Of a stretch of 64,000 nt of DNA, positions 35,545 through 46,613 are shown piece by piece. Positions within the stretch are counted from its first letter, which is position 1; every line of letters starts with the position of its first letter. This DNA is from an uncultured Psychrobacter sp. (GTDB lineage Bacteria; Pseudomonadota; Gammaproteobacteria; Pseudomonadales; Moraxellaceae), in contig CANLXO010000005.1 of assembly GCA_947495055.1 (NCBI GenBank), positions 1 to 64,000 on the forward strand. The letters are read 5' to 3'. Under the pieces are notes generated by a model. It did not search any database. It had not been told where the DNA came from and was given only the letters and a program-made list of their open reading frames with translations. A program made the position numbers and the translations under genes.

Positions 35545-37614
35545 CTACGAAGATAACAAACCTTTGAGCTGAGAGGTTACGCCTGTGACATCTAAGCCGC
35601 AGTCTGCGAGCTGCTCGGCTTGCGAGCCATGAGCGGCAAACTGATCGGCTATACCGATGTTAAGTACTACCGGTCGCTGACGCTGATAAGCGACTGACTC
35701 ATTGAGCAAATACTCATTGACCGCGCTACCGGCGCCGCCCATGATGACGTGCTCCTCAAGCGTTACGATATGCGTCGCGCCTTGCTCAATTAGCGACTCT
35801 ATCATCTCACTATCTAAAGGCTTGACCCAGCGCATATTCACCACTTGAATCTGACAATCGGCTTGCTCAGCACTCAACACCTTTGCCGCTTGCTCAGCTG
35901 TCGCAACCCTAGTTCCGAACGCTAGCAAAATCAGCTTAATCTGAGCCTCACTAGAACCCAATACTGACTCAATAACGGCTTGTCCGATCTTATACTGCTC
36001 AGCAGGTTTAACGATAAGGGCGCCTGTGCCCGTGCCGCGTGGATAACGAACCGCGCTGCACCCTTGATACTCATAACAAGTATTAAGTAGATGGTAGCAC
36101 TCGTTTTCATCTTTTGGCGCCGCGACAATCATATTAGGTACGCAGCGCATAAAGGCTAAATCAAATATACCCGCATGGGTTGCACCATCTTCACCGACTA
36201 AGCCTGCACGGTCGATGGCAAACATCACGTCCAAATCTTGCAAAGCGATATCGTGAATCAGCTGATCATAACCGCGCTGCAAAAATGTGGAATAAATCGC
36301 TACAATAGGCTTGACCCCTTGGGTTGCCATGCCGCCTGCCAGCGTGACCGCGTGCTGCTCAGCGATTGCTACATCAAAGAAGCGCTCAGGATATTGGCGG
36401 GCAAACAGGGTCATCCCTGAGCCCTCCTCCATCGCAGGCGTAATAGCTAACAGCTTATCGTCTTGCTCAGCTTTATCACACAAAAACTGCCCAAATACTT
36501 GCGAGAATTTTAGTGCTGGTGCTTTAGCTGGACTGTCTTTGGCGACATCATTGTTTGGCGTATCACCAGCCAGCTTACTAATCGCATGATAACCCACAGG
36601 ATCCGCTTCAGCAGGCGCAAAGCCGCGACCTTTGGTGGTATAAATATGTACCAAGACTGGGCCTTTGACTTGTTTGGCTCTCGATAACACCCGTAATAAT
36701 TCAGGCATGTTATGACCATCAAAGGGGCCAAAATAGGTAAAGCCTATAGCTTTAAACAAGTTGTCTTCTAAATTAGGAACATCGCGCATGGCTTTGTGGC
36801 GTTTGCGCCGATCAAAATCACGCATATTAGGTCTATGACGCAAGACAGGCTCGCCCGTTTCTGCGATATCTACCTGATAGCCTGACTCCCACAGCATCGC
36901 TAAGTGACGTGAAAACCCACCGATAGAGCAGGATATCGACATATCATTGTCATTTAATATGACTAGCAGATCAGCGTTTTGCTGCACCGCATCATTCATG
37001 GCCTCAAACGCCATGCCACCTGTCATCGCACCATCGCCGATAACGCAAGCAACAGTCTGCGCGCGACCTTGGTAACGCAGCGCAAGGCTCATACCAAGCC
37101 CAGCTGAGATAGAAGTCGAAGAGTGTCCCACGCCAAAGGTATCGTATACAGATTCACCGCGCTCAGGGAAAGCGGTTAGACCATCTTTGGCACGAATAGA
37201 GCCAAGCTTATCACGGCGACCAGTCAATACTTTATGAGCATAAGCTTGATGACCGACATCCCAAACGATTTGATCTTGCGGCATATCTAACAGATGATGC
37301 AGTGCAATCGTCAGCTCAATGACGCCCAAGTTTGCGCCAAAATGACCGCCGCTTTGACCTGCTGAATACAGTACAAACAGACGCAGCTCATCGGCTAATG
37401 TAATGAGCTGCTCGCAACTTAAATCATTCAAATCAGCAGGCGCGTCAATAGTGTCTAGCAGCGGAGTCAATGGACGCGTGCGCGGAATAGTATCGTAAGT
37501 TTGCTGCAAAGCTGATGGGTACACAGGCGCATCAGCAATAGAGTGCGCTACAGATGCTGACTGAGACTGTAGGGGATGAGTTGACTGCTGCATAAACCGT
37601 ACGATACCTATCAA
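35545..37614 (-). CDS. dxs: 1-deoxy-D-xylulose-5-phosphate synthase
   Basis: 689 residues. It condenses pyruvate and glyceraldehyde 3-phosphate in the first step of the MEP isoprenoid pathway and also supplies thiamin and pyridoxal precursors. The thiamin diphosphate motif [15 protein letters not shown], the [13 protein letters not shown] segment with the conserved His, and the transketolase-type pyrimidine domain ([15 protein letters not shown]) are present. The first about 50 residues are an extra, Ser/Pro/Gln-rich extension compared with E. coli; a later start is possible. Confidence 0.96.
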   Translation of the reverse strand: MIGIVRFMQQSTHPLQSQSASVAHSIADAPVYPSALQQTYDTIPRTRPLTPLLDTIDAPADLNDLSCEQLITLADELRLFVLYSAGQSGGHFGANLGVIELTIALHHLLDMPQDQIVWDVGHQAYAHKVLTGRRDKLGSIRAKDGLTAFPERGESVYDTFGVGHSSTSISAGLGMSLALRYQGRAQTVACVIGDGAMTGGMAFEAMNDAVQQNADLLVILNDNDMSISCSIGGFSRHLAMLWESGYQVDIAETGEPVLRHRPNMRDFDRRKRHKAMRDVPNLEDNLFKAIGFTYFGPFDGHNMPELLRVLSRAKQVKGPVLVHIYTTKGRGFAPAEADPVGYHAISKLAGDTPNNDVAKDSPAKAPALKFSQVFGQFLCDKAEQDDKLLAITPAMEEGSGMTLFARQYPERFFDVAIAEQHAVTLAGGMATQGVKPIVAIYSTFLQRGYDQLIHDIALQDLDVMFAIDRAGLVGEDGATHAGIFDLAFMRCVPNMIVAAPKDENECYHLLNTCYEYQGCSAVRYPRGTGTGALIVKPAEQYKIGQAVIESVLGSSEAQIKLILLAFGTRVATAEQAAKVLSAEQADCQIQVVNMRWVKPLDSEMIESLIEQGATHIVTLEEHVIMGGAGSAVNEYLLNESVAYQRQRPVVLNIGIADQFAAHGSQAEQLADCGLDVTGVTSQLKGLLSS

Positions 37615-38154
37615 GCTTGACGTGATATACCTTTAGCCTACATAAGCTTAAGAGGTAAATCTTTATTTGTTTTTTTGCTCAAACAGACCCTAGTATTACC
37701 TATTTTATTCGCTGCGATAACTTGCCACATTATGCCTTGTTATCGGGCATGGGTCGTGAAAGTTCGTGACGCCATAGTAATCTACGGGTAAACACTTGTC
37801 ACTGTACTGGGCAAAATAGTATGGCATAATAGCATTTTTTTTTGACAGTCGCTGAAGTCATCGTGTTTGGTCTGTGAATTTTATGTGTTTTATCCTAAAC
37901 TTAGTCGCTTGCTTCAGAACAGGTTATACTAGTTTGCTCTATTTACTATCAGCGTGTTATTAATTGGCCTCAAGCACCACATAAGCGAAGCACTCCTTTG
38001 CCAGCCTTAAGTCATAGGCTTATTGTAAACGAGAACTTATGCCTTATATAAGTCTAAAATTATCGTTAGGCTAAAACAGGTTCCAAGTTGACCTTAAATA
38101 CGCTCTACAACACTCTCCTCTACTGCCACGATAACCGGCCTATGCAGGATCTCA
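37615..38154. other. Long intergenic region between dxs and ribA
   Basis: 540 bases between divergent genes. It should hold both promoters. I looked for an FMN riboswitch and did not find its conserved blocks. Small palindromes such as CTTATATAAG occur, but I cannot assign a function. Confidence 0.45.
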
Positions 38155-38793
38155 ATGTCATATCAATTTATTACTAGTGCCAAATTACCGACTCGTTACG
38201 GCGAGTTTGATATTCATGTTTTTGAAAACGAAGACGGTCAGGAGCATGTCATGCTCACCGTTGGCCTGCCTGCTGCACAAGATATAGATGCTAGTGCCTC
38301 TATGATTCCCCTTGTACGTATTCATTCAGAGTGCCTTACAGGTGACGCTTTTGACTCACTCAAATGCGACTGCGGGCCTCAGCTTAATATGGCTATGCAA
38401 GCGGTACAAGAGTCCGGTTGCGGCGCTATATTGTATTTGCGTCAAGAAGGCCGCGGCATAGGACTCACCAATAAAATCCGCGCTTATGCCTTGCAGGATC
38501 AAGGTCATGATACTTTGGATGCCAATTTGATACTAGGGCTACCTGCTGATGCGCGTATCTATGATATGTGCGGGCCGATGCTGGCACACGTTGGCGTCAA
38601 TCAAGTACGCCTCATCACCAACAATCCTAACAAAGTCACCTATCTGACCGATCACGGTATCGACGTCGTAGAGCGCGTGCCCTCAATCGTCGGTATCACA
38701 GAGGATAACGCCGGCTATCTAGCGACTAAGCGTGACCGCATGGGACACCTGTTGGATAAAGACATCAATACCGAAACGCATTTTAATCAGTAA
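38155..38793 (+). CDS. ribA: GTP cyclohydrolase II
   Basis: 212 residues, the monofunctional form. It opens GTP in the first step of riboflavin synthesis. The zinc cysteines lie in [16 protein letters not shown], the catalytic RQEGRGIGL segment follows, and the conserved NNPNKV is near residue 160. The C-terminus lacks any RibB domain. Confidence 0.95.
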   Translation: MSYQFITSAKLPTRYGEFDIHVFENEDGQEHVMLTVGLPAAQDIDASASMIPLVRIHSECLTGDAFDSLKCDCGPQLNMAMQAVQESGCGAILYLRQEGRGIGLTNKIRAYALQDQGHDTLDANLILGLPADARIYDMCGPMLAHVGVNQVRLITNNPNKVTYLTDHGIDVVERVPSIVGITEDNAGYLATKRDRMGHLLDKDINTETHFNQ

Positions 38794-38861
38794 TACGCTT
38801 CAATAGTAGTACAAGTACCAAGATTGTAAGCGCAGGACTATAAGCGAAGCACTATAAGTAA

Positions 38862-39863
<1,002 letters not shown>

Positions 39864-39880
39864 TTGGCATAATGAATAAA

Positions 39881-39912
39881 AAAGGGCTCAACAACTGCCC
39901 TTTCTTGTTTTT
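39881..39912 (+). terminator. Terminator after hemF
   Basis: AAAGGGC and GCCCTTT pair around a 9-base loop and are followed by a T-rich stretch (CTTGTTTTT). Confidence 0.7.
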
Positions 39913-39979
39913 AATAAAAACTATCTTAAACCACCAACCCTACATATTTAATCATTGTATAAATAAGGAAGAGTGACCT

Positions 39980-40480
39980 ATGGAACAGGTTCGTACTAAC
40001 ACCCTATTAAAAAACAAAACTTTAAAAGCCACATCATTAAGAGCAGTCGCTGGCACGGCGCTACTGAGTGCTGTAGTCGGTTTAAGCGCTTGTAGCAGTC
40101 CTGCTGACCCTGATATCAAAGCCCGACAAGACATTATGAAAAGCTACAGTGACGCAATGGGGATTATGGGCGATATGGTCAAAGCGCCTGATACTTTTGA
40201 TGCGGCAGTACTCAAAGATCAAACCTCATTTTTGGCAGAAGCCTCAAAAAGCCCTTGGGTACATTTTGGTAACGCTGAGTCCATTGGTAATTCGACAAAA
40301 GCTGTTTGGAGTGACAACGCCACTTTCGTCAATGAATCAGAGAAGTTTCAGCAAGTTACCGCACAGCTTGATGCGGTCGCGCAAACAGCGACCAGTGTCG
40401 ATGACTTCAAGCCCGCTTTTGGTGATGTTGGTGCCAGCTGTAAGTCTTGTCATACTGACTTTAAAGTTAAAACCGACTAA
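39980..40480 (+). CDS. Cytochrome c556-type lipoprotein (cytochrome c' family)
   Basis: 166 residues. A signal peptide ends in the lipobox LSAC (Cys at about 38), so it should be anchored to a membrane and face the periplasm. The haem site CKSCH is only about 10 residues from the C-terminus, as in cytochromes c' and c556 (four-helix bundles). Met in the first helix (MKSYSDAMGIMGDM) is a candidate axial ligand. Its partners are unknown. It has its own terminator. Confidence 0.88.
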   Translation: MEQVRTNTLLKNKTLKATSLRAVAGTALLSAVVGLSACSSPADPDIKARQDIMKSYSDAMGIMGDMVKAPDTFDAAVLKDQTSFLAEASKSPWVHFGNAESIGNSTKAVWSDNATFVNESEKFQQVTAQLDAVAQTATSVDDFKPAFGDVGASCKSCHTDFKVKTD

Positions 40481-40517
40481 GGTGCCTACGTTTGTAGTCA
40501 GTGAATAAGCATAAAAG

Positions 40518-40550
40518 AACCGCTATATTAAATGATATAGCGGTTTTTTT
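40518..40550 (+). terminator. Terminator after the cytochrome c556-type gene
   Basis: The perfect 10-base arms AACCGCTATA/TATAGCGGTT are followed by TTTTT. Confidence 0.88.
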
Positions 40551-40583
40551 AGTGAGATTTATTAGTAGCTTGTTCCCAAGCTA

Positions 40584-41747
40584 TCACGTTTCATCAGCTG
40601 CAAACAACACATTGCGTACCACTGAGCGCGAATCCGCCGACCCACCAAGCGAACCTGATAACACTCCTACAGCCGCCAAGAATGCTGCCAAGCGTATATG
40701 AGCTGCAAGGGAAGCTCCATCTTTGTCAGAGGTCCACGTACTCATCAAGGGATCTGGAAATACGAACACCACCACACCATACATCAGCACCCCAAACATG
40801 ATGAACATACAAATCAGCGTTAATACTAGTGCCAAATAGGTAGCCGCAGCCGTGACCACCGAGCTCTCTGAGGTTTGCCCTCGCCGCGTAGATATGAGCT
40901 GAAAGGAAAAAGCGCGGTAGAGCACAAAAGTTGCTGCCAAAAAACTGGAGACGACAAAAACCGCTAGCTGACTGTAAGACACTGAAGCGGCAAAATCCCA
41001 AGTCTCCCCGCCAAAGATAAGTACGATAATCACTGAAAGCGCTGTCGCAATCATGGTTGGTAGTTTGGTAACAAGGCGTAGCGGATTGGCTCTGATGGCT
41101 CCGCGAACAATCCTTGGAATATTGCTTAGGATATGCCGAATGACAAAAGAAAACCTACTCCCCTCAGAGTAACGATCATTGGCCTCTTGTGGAAGACTCT
41201 CAGCCATCTGCTGGTACTGAGCGGCTGTAAAGGCCTGCATAGTATCAAGGTCATCAGGCACTTGCACATAAGCCAAATAATTAGTCGGCTCTTGCGTATA
41301 TTTTAGGTTTAACAGTCGACCAAAGCACTGTAGCATTAGGTGAGTTAAGCGCTTGATAAGCCTATCCTCTTGCGTAACTTCAGAATCGAGCAAACGACGC
41401 GTAGAGATTACCGCCACATTAGTAAGCTGAGAGGGCAGCGCAAGTAAATAAGACATAGAGGCGGCAGCGATTTCTACATCGGTAATAATCAACATAAATG
41501 CAAGCTTGCGCTCAGTCTTTTCATTGATGCCAATCTGTACAAAATCGAGCGCTCGATAGCCGTTCTGATCAGGAGTTAAACTGAGTCCTGTAAAAGAGAA
41601 TGACTCGATTTGAATGTCTAGCTTATGCTGCACGACTTGGTTGAACCGAGCCGTCGCAGCTTCGATTGTTTTATCCAAGGCAACGTCACTCTCTTCGCCA
41701 GCTACGGCAAGTTTCATAATGCCAAGAGTGATCACTCTTTTCGTCAT
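40584..41747 (-). CDS. Unknown four-helix membrane protein with a degenerate metzincin-like N-terminal domain
   Basis: 387 residues, cytoplasmic N-terminal domain of about 230 residues, then about four membrane helices and a short tail. I do not recognise a named family. The N-terminal domain reads like an archaemetzincin: strand and loop LAFMLIITDVEI, then NVAVISTRRLL, then a helix in which QCFGRLLNLKY (140-150) sits where HExxHxxGxxH would be, followed by DLDTMQAFTAAQYQQM. The zinc His residues and the catalytic Glu are replaced, so no protease activity is expected. It follows mscS by 27 bases and should be co-transcribed with it. Confidence 0.65.
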   Translation of the reverse strand: MTKRVITLGIMKLAVAGEESDVALDKTIEAATARFNQVVQHKLDIQIESFSFTGLSLTPDQNGYRALDFVQIGINEKTERKLAFMLIITDVEIAAASMSYLLALPSQLTNVAVISTRRLLDSEVTQEDRLIKRLTHLMLQCFGRLLNLKYTQEPTNYLAYVQVPDDLDTMQAFTAAQYQQMAESLPQEANDRYSEGSRFSFVIRHILSNIPRIVRGAIRANPLRLVTKLPTMIATALSVIIVLIFGGETWDFAASVSYSQLAVFVVSSFLAATFVLYRAFSFQLISTRRGQTSESSVVTAAATYLALVLTLICMFIMFGVLMYGVVVFVFPDPLMSTWTSDKDGASLAAHIRLAAFLAAVGVLSGSLGGSADSRSVVRNVLFAADET

Positions 41748-41774
41748 CGATGTATCAGCCTCAACACCAGATAT

Positions 41775-42776
41775 TTACTCTGTGATAATTTTATCCACAT
41801 CTACTTTGTTTTCACCTTCTTGATCTTTAGCATCCTTTTTGCTGAGTTGCTCGACCGTGGCTTTTACCGACGGATCGCTCAGATCTAGCGTACGTATAGG
41901 GAATGGGATATTAATGTCCGCCGCATCAAGTGCTTTTTTGATCTCAACAATGACCTGATGAATGGAGGCCACTTTATTGGCTTGCGTACCATCTTCGATA
42001 AACCAACGTACTGTCATGTCCATAGATGACCCACCAAAACCTGTGGCAATGATACTTGGATCCGCTTTGGTTGATACCGTATCCGCCTTTTGTAACGCTT
42101 TGATAATTTCCGCTTTGGCTTCTTCGATATCATCCTCATAACCGATACCCACCTCAACTTGCAAGCGGCGCTGCTTATAGGCGGTATTGACCGTTAGAGC
42201 CGAGGTATACAGATCTGAATTGGGTATGACAACTTGCCGTCCATCATAAGTTCTAATGGTCGTCGCGCGGATTTTGATGTCTTCAACCGTACCCTCAAAA
42301 TCACCTGAGACAATTTGATCGCCAATGCGAAACGGCTCTGATATTAATAATAAAATACCAGATAGCAGGTTTTGAAAAATATCCTTAAAGGCAAAACCAA
42401 TGGCAACCGAACCGATACCAAGCGCGCCGATAAGTTTGGCTGGAGTAAATCCTGGTAAGGCGATAACCATAGCGATCATAAAGCCGATAAAAAATATCAA
42501 TGCGCCGCCTATGCGCTGAAATACTTTGACAAGGTTTTGATGCCGACTACGGCTGCCCAGTAGTTTGCGAACGATTTTTTTAAAGACAATAGACAATAGC
42601 CAAAAGATTACGATCACGATAATCGCCGCAACTAAGTACGGGATACGTTCGACGAAACTACTGAGTAGATCGTTCGCTGTATCTGTAATGGTATGATAAG
42701 TCACAGGGTCAGCGCTTTGTATTGCTGTGTTTGCGGCAGTCTCAGTTGCGGTAGGATCACCCTCAGTAGTTTCCAT
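41775..42776 (-). CDS. mscS: Small-conductance mechanosensitive channel MscS
   Basis: 333 residues. It releases solutes on hypo-osmotic shock. Three membrane helices are followed by the pore helix pattern (IGALGIGSVAIGFAFKDIFQNLLSGILLL) and the beta domain (PFRIGDQIVSG, VIPNSDLYTSALTVN). The extra N-terminal about 30 residues are polar and acidic. The C-terminus ends in a charged tail. It is upstream of, and probably co-transcribed with, the unknown membrane protein. Confidence 0.94.
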   Translation of the reverse strand: METTEGDPTATETAANTAIQSADPVTYHTITDTANDLLSSFVERIPYLVAAIIVIVIFWLLSIVFKKIVRKLLGSRSRHQNLVKVFQRIGGALIFFIGFMIAMVIALPGFTPAKLIGALGIGSVAIGFAFKDIFQNLLSGILLLISEPFRIGDQIVSGDFEGTVEDIKIRATTIRTYDGRQVVIPNSDLYTSALTVNTAYKQRRLQVEVGIGYEDDIEEAKAEIIKALQKADTVSTKADPSIIATGFGGSSMDMTVRWFIEDGTQANKVASIHQVIVEIKKALDAADINIPFPIRTLDLSDPSVKATVEQLSKKDAKDQEGENKVDVDKIITE

Positions 42777-42821
42777 AAAAAGATTACTCCAGTCATTATT
42801 GTTTTAGTCAATCGGGCACTA

Positions 42822-43391
42822 CTAATCCATCAAGTCCGCTTGTACGATCTCAATCCAGTAACCATCGACATCTTTGATAAAGGCAATATTTTTCATGCTG
42901 CCTTCTTCTGGTCGTTTTTTGAAAGTGACATCCTTGCTATCAAACCATTCTACAGCGGCCTCTAAATCAGGTACGCTAAAGCAAATATGCCCAAAGCCCT
43001 GCGGCGCCTCATTACCATCGTGATAGCTAAAGTCATCTTTGGTCTCGGTACCATGATTGTGCGTAAGCTCCAAAATACCGCGCTGACGAAAGGCATAAAT
43101 CGCTAAATCGTCACCTGCGGGCAGAGTATCACGCTCGCTTTTGGCAAGCTTGGCTAAAAAGTACAAATCAAAACCCATATCAGGGAATTTTTTGACGGCA
43201 AGTAAGGTCATACCGAGCACGCCTGTATAAAACTCAAGCGATTTGACGGGGTCTTTGACGCGTAGCATGGTGTGATTAAAATTAAAGCCTTTGGTTTGAG
43301 CCGATATAGGCTGAACCCCTGCCGCTTGTACGCTGCTCTTGGGCTGGTCAATCGACGCGTTACTCGTATCTGGACTTAATACCTTTGACAT
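42822..43391 (-). CDS. gloA: Lactoylglutathione lyase (glyoxalase I)
   Basis: 189 residues. It converts the methylglyoxal-glutathione adduct to S-lactoylglutathione. Metal ligands fit the family: His in FNHTMLRVKD, Glu in ILELTHNHG, His in GFGHICFSV and Glu in GYWIEIVQ. An N-terminal extension of about 30 residues precedes the fold. Inserts place it with the longer, eukaryote-like or zinc-type glyoxalases. AGGAATAATA precedes the ATG. Confidence 0.92.
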   Translation of the reverse strand: MSKVLSPDTSNASIDQPKSSVQAAGVQPISAQTKGFNFNHTMLRVKDPVKSLEFYTGVLGMTLLAVKKFPDMGFDLYFLAKLAKSERDTLPAGDDLAIYAFRQRGILELTHNHGTETKDDFSYHDGNEAPQGFGHICFSVPDLEAAVEWFDSKDVTFKKRPEEGSMKNIAFIKDVDGYWIEIVQADLMD

Positions 43392-43514
43392 TATTATTCC
43401 TATTTTTTAAAAGTGTTACTCATCTTAATAAAAATCGCCGCGGGTACTGATGGCGTTTTGTATTAAGCTTATAAATTCAAATTAAGATGATAAACCTAGA
43501 TTAAGCTTATACAT

Positions 43515-44162
43515 TTAATTGTCTAAAAAGCGCACCTCACCTGTCTCTAAGTCATACTCAGCGCCGACGATGAGCAATTGACCACTACCAGATAAGTCTT
43601 CTAAAATACGCGAGCCGTGACGAAGCTGGCTGACCGACATGCGTACATTGGCGCTAATAGAGCGCTCAACCAACTCATCAGCGTCGACATCTTGCCCGTT
43701 GGCAGTAGCAAGCTCATGCAGGTTGTAGACACTGGGGCGGATGCGATCGACGATCGACTGCAAGTTGGGCGAGTAGTACTTGTCAGGATTGATCAGCGCG
43801 TCGACGCAAGCGGTCACCGCGCCGCAGTGCGAATGCCCAAGAACGACGACAAGCTTGGTATCGAATTGATCGGCAGCAAATTCAACAGAGCCAATTTGAG
43901 AGGGCGCGACCACATTTCCTGCCACCCGAATCACAAAAAGCTCGCCGAGCTTTTGATCAAAAACAATCTCTACAGGGACGCGGGCATCTGAGCAACCCAA
44001 AATAATCGCTAGTGGATTTTGCACACTGACCAGCTCGGGCCGCCTTTGCATACAAGGGTCTGTTGTATTTAAGCTCTCAACGTAACGCGCGTTGCCTTCT
44101 TTGAGTAGCGCCAGTACTTCTTGACCCGTTGCTGGGCGATTATTATCGGTTTGAGTAGTCAT
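43515..44162 (-). CDS. can: Beta-class carbonic anhydrase
   Basis: 215 residues from the ATG at 44162, which follows AAGGACG. It interconverts carbon dioxide and bicarbonate. The zinc ligands are the Cys of CSDARVP (with the Asp/Arg dyad) and the His and Cys of HSHCGAV. It is divergent from potABC. Confidence 0.94.
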   Translation of the reverse strand: MTTQTDNNRPATGQEVLALLKEGNARYVESLNTTDPCMQRRPELVSVQNPLAIILGCSDARVPVEIVFDQKLGELFVIRVAGNVVAPSQIGSVEFAADQFDTKLVVVLGHSHCGAVTACVDALINPDKYYSPNLQSIVDRIRPSVYNLHELATANGQDVDADELVERSISANVRMSVSQLRHGSRILEDLSGSGQLLIVGAEYDLETGEVRFLDN

Positions 44163-44310
44163 AGGACGTCCTTGTTTTGAGATGAGGGGCACAAGTTTTA
44201 AAACCTACCTAGTGAACAAAAACAATTGTATCGCAATAATGTTAAAAACAGGGTAAAAAATGTTTGTCTCAATGTTTGGCTATAAGCCACTTGCATAATT
44301 CATAATGAGA

Positions 44311-44343
44311 TTTGAGTCATTCATTGGGTAGGTTTGTTATAAT
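44311..44343 (+). promoter_or_regulatory. Probable promoter of potABC
   Basis: An extended -10, TG-T-TATAAT (44335-44343), with a weak TTGAGT upstream at long spacing. Transcription would begin near 44350, about 100 bases before potA. Confidence 0.55.
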
Positions 44344-44448
44344 ATCTAACCATTAACGCAAGTCAAACCCTGCGCTTATCTTATATTCGTCGGTATACTT
44401 GATATAAATATTCACAAGCCTATTGTTAAAAGCTTAGGAATCCGCTTT

Positions 44449-45726
44449 ATGACCAACTCGCCAGCAACTGTCATCTCAGCAAGCGCCAACAGCGCTTCTA
44501 ACTATGATAAAAACACGCTTACTGACAGTAATAGCTTGCTGCAAATCACAGGGGTCAAAAAATCTTACGATCAAACGCAAGTGCTAACCGACATCAACCT
44601 CGATGTCAAGCACGGTGAGTTCCTAACTTTGCTAGGTCCATCTGGTTGCGGCAAGACCACCTTGCTACGCTTGATTGCAGGATTTGAGCAGCCGACAGCA
44701 GGTGCCATCGTTTTGGACGGCGTGCAGATGGCAGGTCTATCCGCTGATAAACGCCCTGTCAATACCGTATTTCAGCAGTATGCGCTGTTTCCGCATATGA
44801 GCGTCGCGCAAAACGTCGCTTATGGACTTAAGCTCAAAAAAGTCCCAAAGGATGAGATTCAGACGCGGGTGCGCGAGATGCTAGCGATGGTGCAGATGGA
44901 GCACTTGGCTAATCGTCGCCCGCAAGACTTATCTGGCGGTCAACAGCAGCGCGTGGCTATCGCGCGCGCGGTCATTAATCGCCCTAAATTGTTGCTACTC
45001 GATGAGCCGTTATCAGCACTCGATCATAAGCTGCGTTTGCAGATGCAATCAGAGCTTAAACGCTTACAACGTGAGCTGGGTATTACCTTTGTCTTTGTCA
45101 CTCACGATCAAGAAGAAGCTTTATCGATGTCAGATCGCATTGCGGTGATGAAAGATGGTAGATTTCAGCAAATCGGCACGCCTATCGAAATCTATGAGAC
45201 CCCTGCTAATCTGTTTACAGCCAAGTTCATCGGTGAAGCCAATCTGTTTAAAGCTGAGGTTAAAGGCGTGAACTTAAAGCAACCAGATCGCGATGGTCGC
45301 GTCACTAATGGGCGTATTGAGGTTGAAGTTTGCGAAGCGCAAGACGGCCCGACGACCCTGCGTAATTTGCGCCGCCCTGCGTTTGCGACAGCCGTTCAAG
45401 TCGGCGATATCGTCAATTTACTCCTGCGCCCTGAGGATTTGCGCATTTATGATCCCAATGATACGACGCATACGGGACTGCTAGGCCGCGTCATTGAAAG
45501 TAATTATAAAGGCAGTACGCTTGACTCTATTATTGAGCTTGAAAACGGTCATGTGATTAAAGCCTCAGAATTCTTTGACGAGGACGATCCTAGTTTTGAT
45601 TACAAGTTAAATGAAGGCGTCAAAGTCTCGTGGGTTGATGGCTGGGAGTGGGTATTGCCTGATGACACTCATGGCGATACGAATGATGGCTATGACAACG
45701 TCGATAACGAAAAGGATGGCAGCTGA
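44449..45726 (+). CDS. potA: Spermidine/putrescine ABC transporter ATPase PotA
   Basis: 425 residues. It powers polyamine uptake. Walker A is GPSGCGKTT, the ABC signature [14 protein letters not shown], Walker [13 protein letters not shown] and the switch His in [11 protein letters not shown]-terminal regulatory TOBE domain follows (about residues 265-400). The N-terminus (first about 25 residues) and C-terminus (Asp-rich, last about 20) are extra. The stop overlaps the potB start (TGATG). Confidence 0.92.
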   Translation: MTNSPATVISASANSASNYDKNTLTDSNSLLQITGVKKSYDQTQVLTDINLDVKHGEFLTLLGPSGCGKTTLLRLIAGFEQPTAGAIVLDGVQMAGLSADKRPVNTVFQQYALFPHMSVAQNVAYGLKLKKVPKDEIQTRVREMLAMVQMEHLANRRPQDLSGGQQQRVAIARAVINRPKLLLLDEPLSALDHKLRLQMQSELKRLQRELGITFVFVTHDQEEALSMSDRIAVMKDGRFQQIGTPIEIYETPANLFTAKFIGEANLFKAEVKGVNLKQPDRDGRVTNGRIEVEVCEAQDGPTTLRNLRRPAFATAVQVGDIVNLLLRPEDLRIYDPNDTTHTGLLGRVIESNYKGSTLDSIIELENGHVIKASEFFDEDDPSFDYKLNEGVKVSWVDGWEWVLPDDTHGDTNDGYDNVDNEKDGS

Positions 45727-46613
45727 TGGCAGGTCATGGCCGTTTCAATCTGGGCAGCAAAAGCCCCTTTCGTACTGCAACGCTGTGGCTAATTTGGGGC
45801 TGGCTACTAATATTTGCCCTGTTGCCTAATATCTTGGTCATTGCAGTGAGCTTTTTGAGCCGTGATAGTAGCGCGTTTATCAGCTTGCCGGTCACTATTG
45901 AGAGCTATATACGCCTAGTTGATCCGCTATATTTTGAGGTCTTCGTCCATTCACTCTGGATGGCAGGTATCACGACCATCATTTGCTTAGTGCTCGGTTA
46001 TCCTTTTGCTTGGCTGGTGTCAAAAGCCAAAGGCAACTGGCAGTCGCTGCTTATGATGCTGCTTATCCTGCCCTTTTGGACCAACTCTTTAGTGCGCACT
46101 TATGCGCTCAAGCTGCTGTTTGCCAATAATGGACTCATCAATAAAACCCTGCTCGCGATAGGCGTCATCGATGCGCCCATCGATATTTTGTACACCCAAG
46201 GCGCGGTCATCGCAGGTCTCACCTATTTGCTGTTTCCATTTATGGTGCTACCGCTCTATGCGGTGTTTACCGATTTACGCAGTGACATGCTGCTGGCATC
46301 ACAGGATTTGGGCGCCTCCAAAACCCAAACCTTTTGGCATGTGGTACTGCCACTGACCACGCCTGGGATTATCTCAGGCGTGCTACTGGTATTGCTCCCT
46401 GCAATGGGTATGTTCTATGTTGCAGACATTTTAGGCGGCTCGCGTAATTTGCTCGTTGGTAATATCATCAAAAACCAGTTTTTAGATGCCCGCGATTGGC
46501 CCTTTGGGGCGGCAGCAAGTGTGCTTTTGACTCTCGCTATGGCAGTGCTATTACTCGCCTACCGCGCAAGCGCTCGCCGTATTGGTAAGACTGATTTTAA
46601 CGAGGTGGCCTAA
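45726..46613 (+). CDS. potB: Polyamine ABC transporter permease PotB
   Basis: 295 residues with six membrane helices and the permease EAA-type loop (ASQDLGASKTQTFWHVVLPLTTPGI) that contacts the ATPase. Codon overlap with potA (TGATG) and potC (TAATG) shows tight coupling. Confidence 0.92.
   Translation: MAGHGRFNLGSKSPFRTATLWLIWGWLLIFALLPNILVIAVSFLSRDSSAFISLPVTIESYIRLVDPLYFEVFVHSLWMAGITTIICLVLGYPFAWLVSKAKGNWQSLLMMLLILPFWTNSLVRTYALKLLFANNGLINKTLLAIGVIDAPIDILYTQGAVIAGLTYLLFPFMVLPLYAVFTDLRSDMLLASQDLGASKTQTFWHVVLPLTTPGIISGVLLVLLPAMGMFYVADILGGSRNLLVGNIIKNQFLDARDWPFGAAASVLLTLAMAVLLLAYRASARRIGKTDFNEVA

Noticed and set aside
37615..38154. FMN riboswitch upstream of ribA
   Set aside because: The conserved RFN blocks are not present in the 540-base region.
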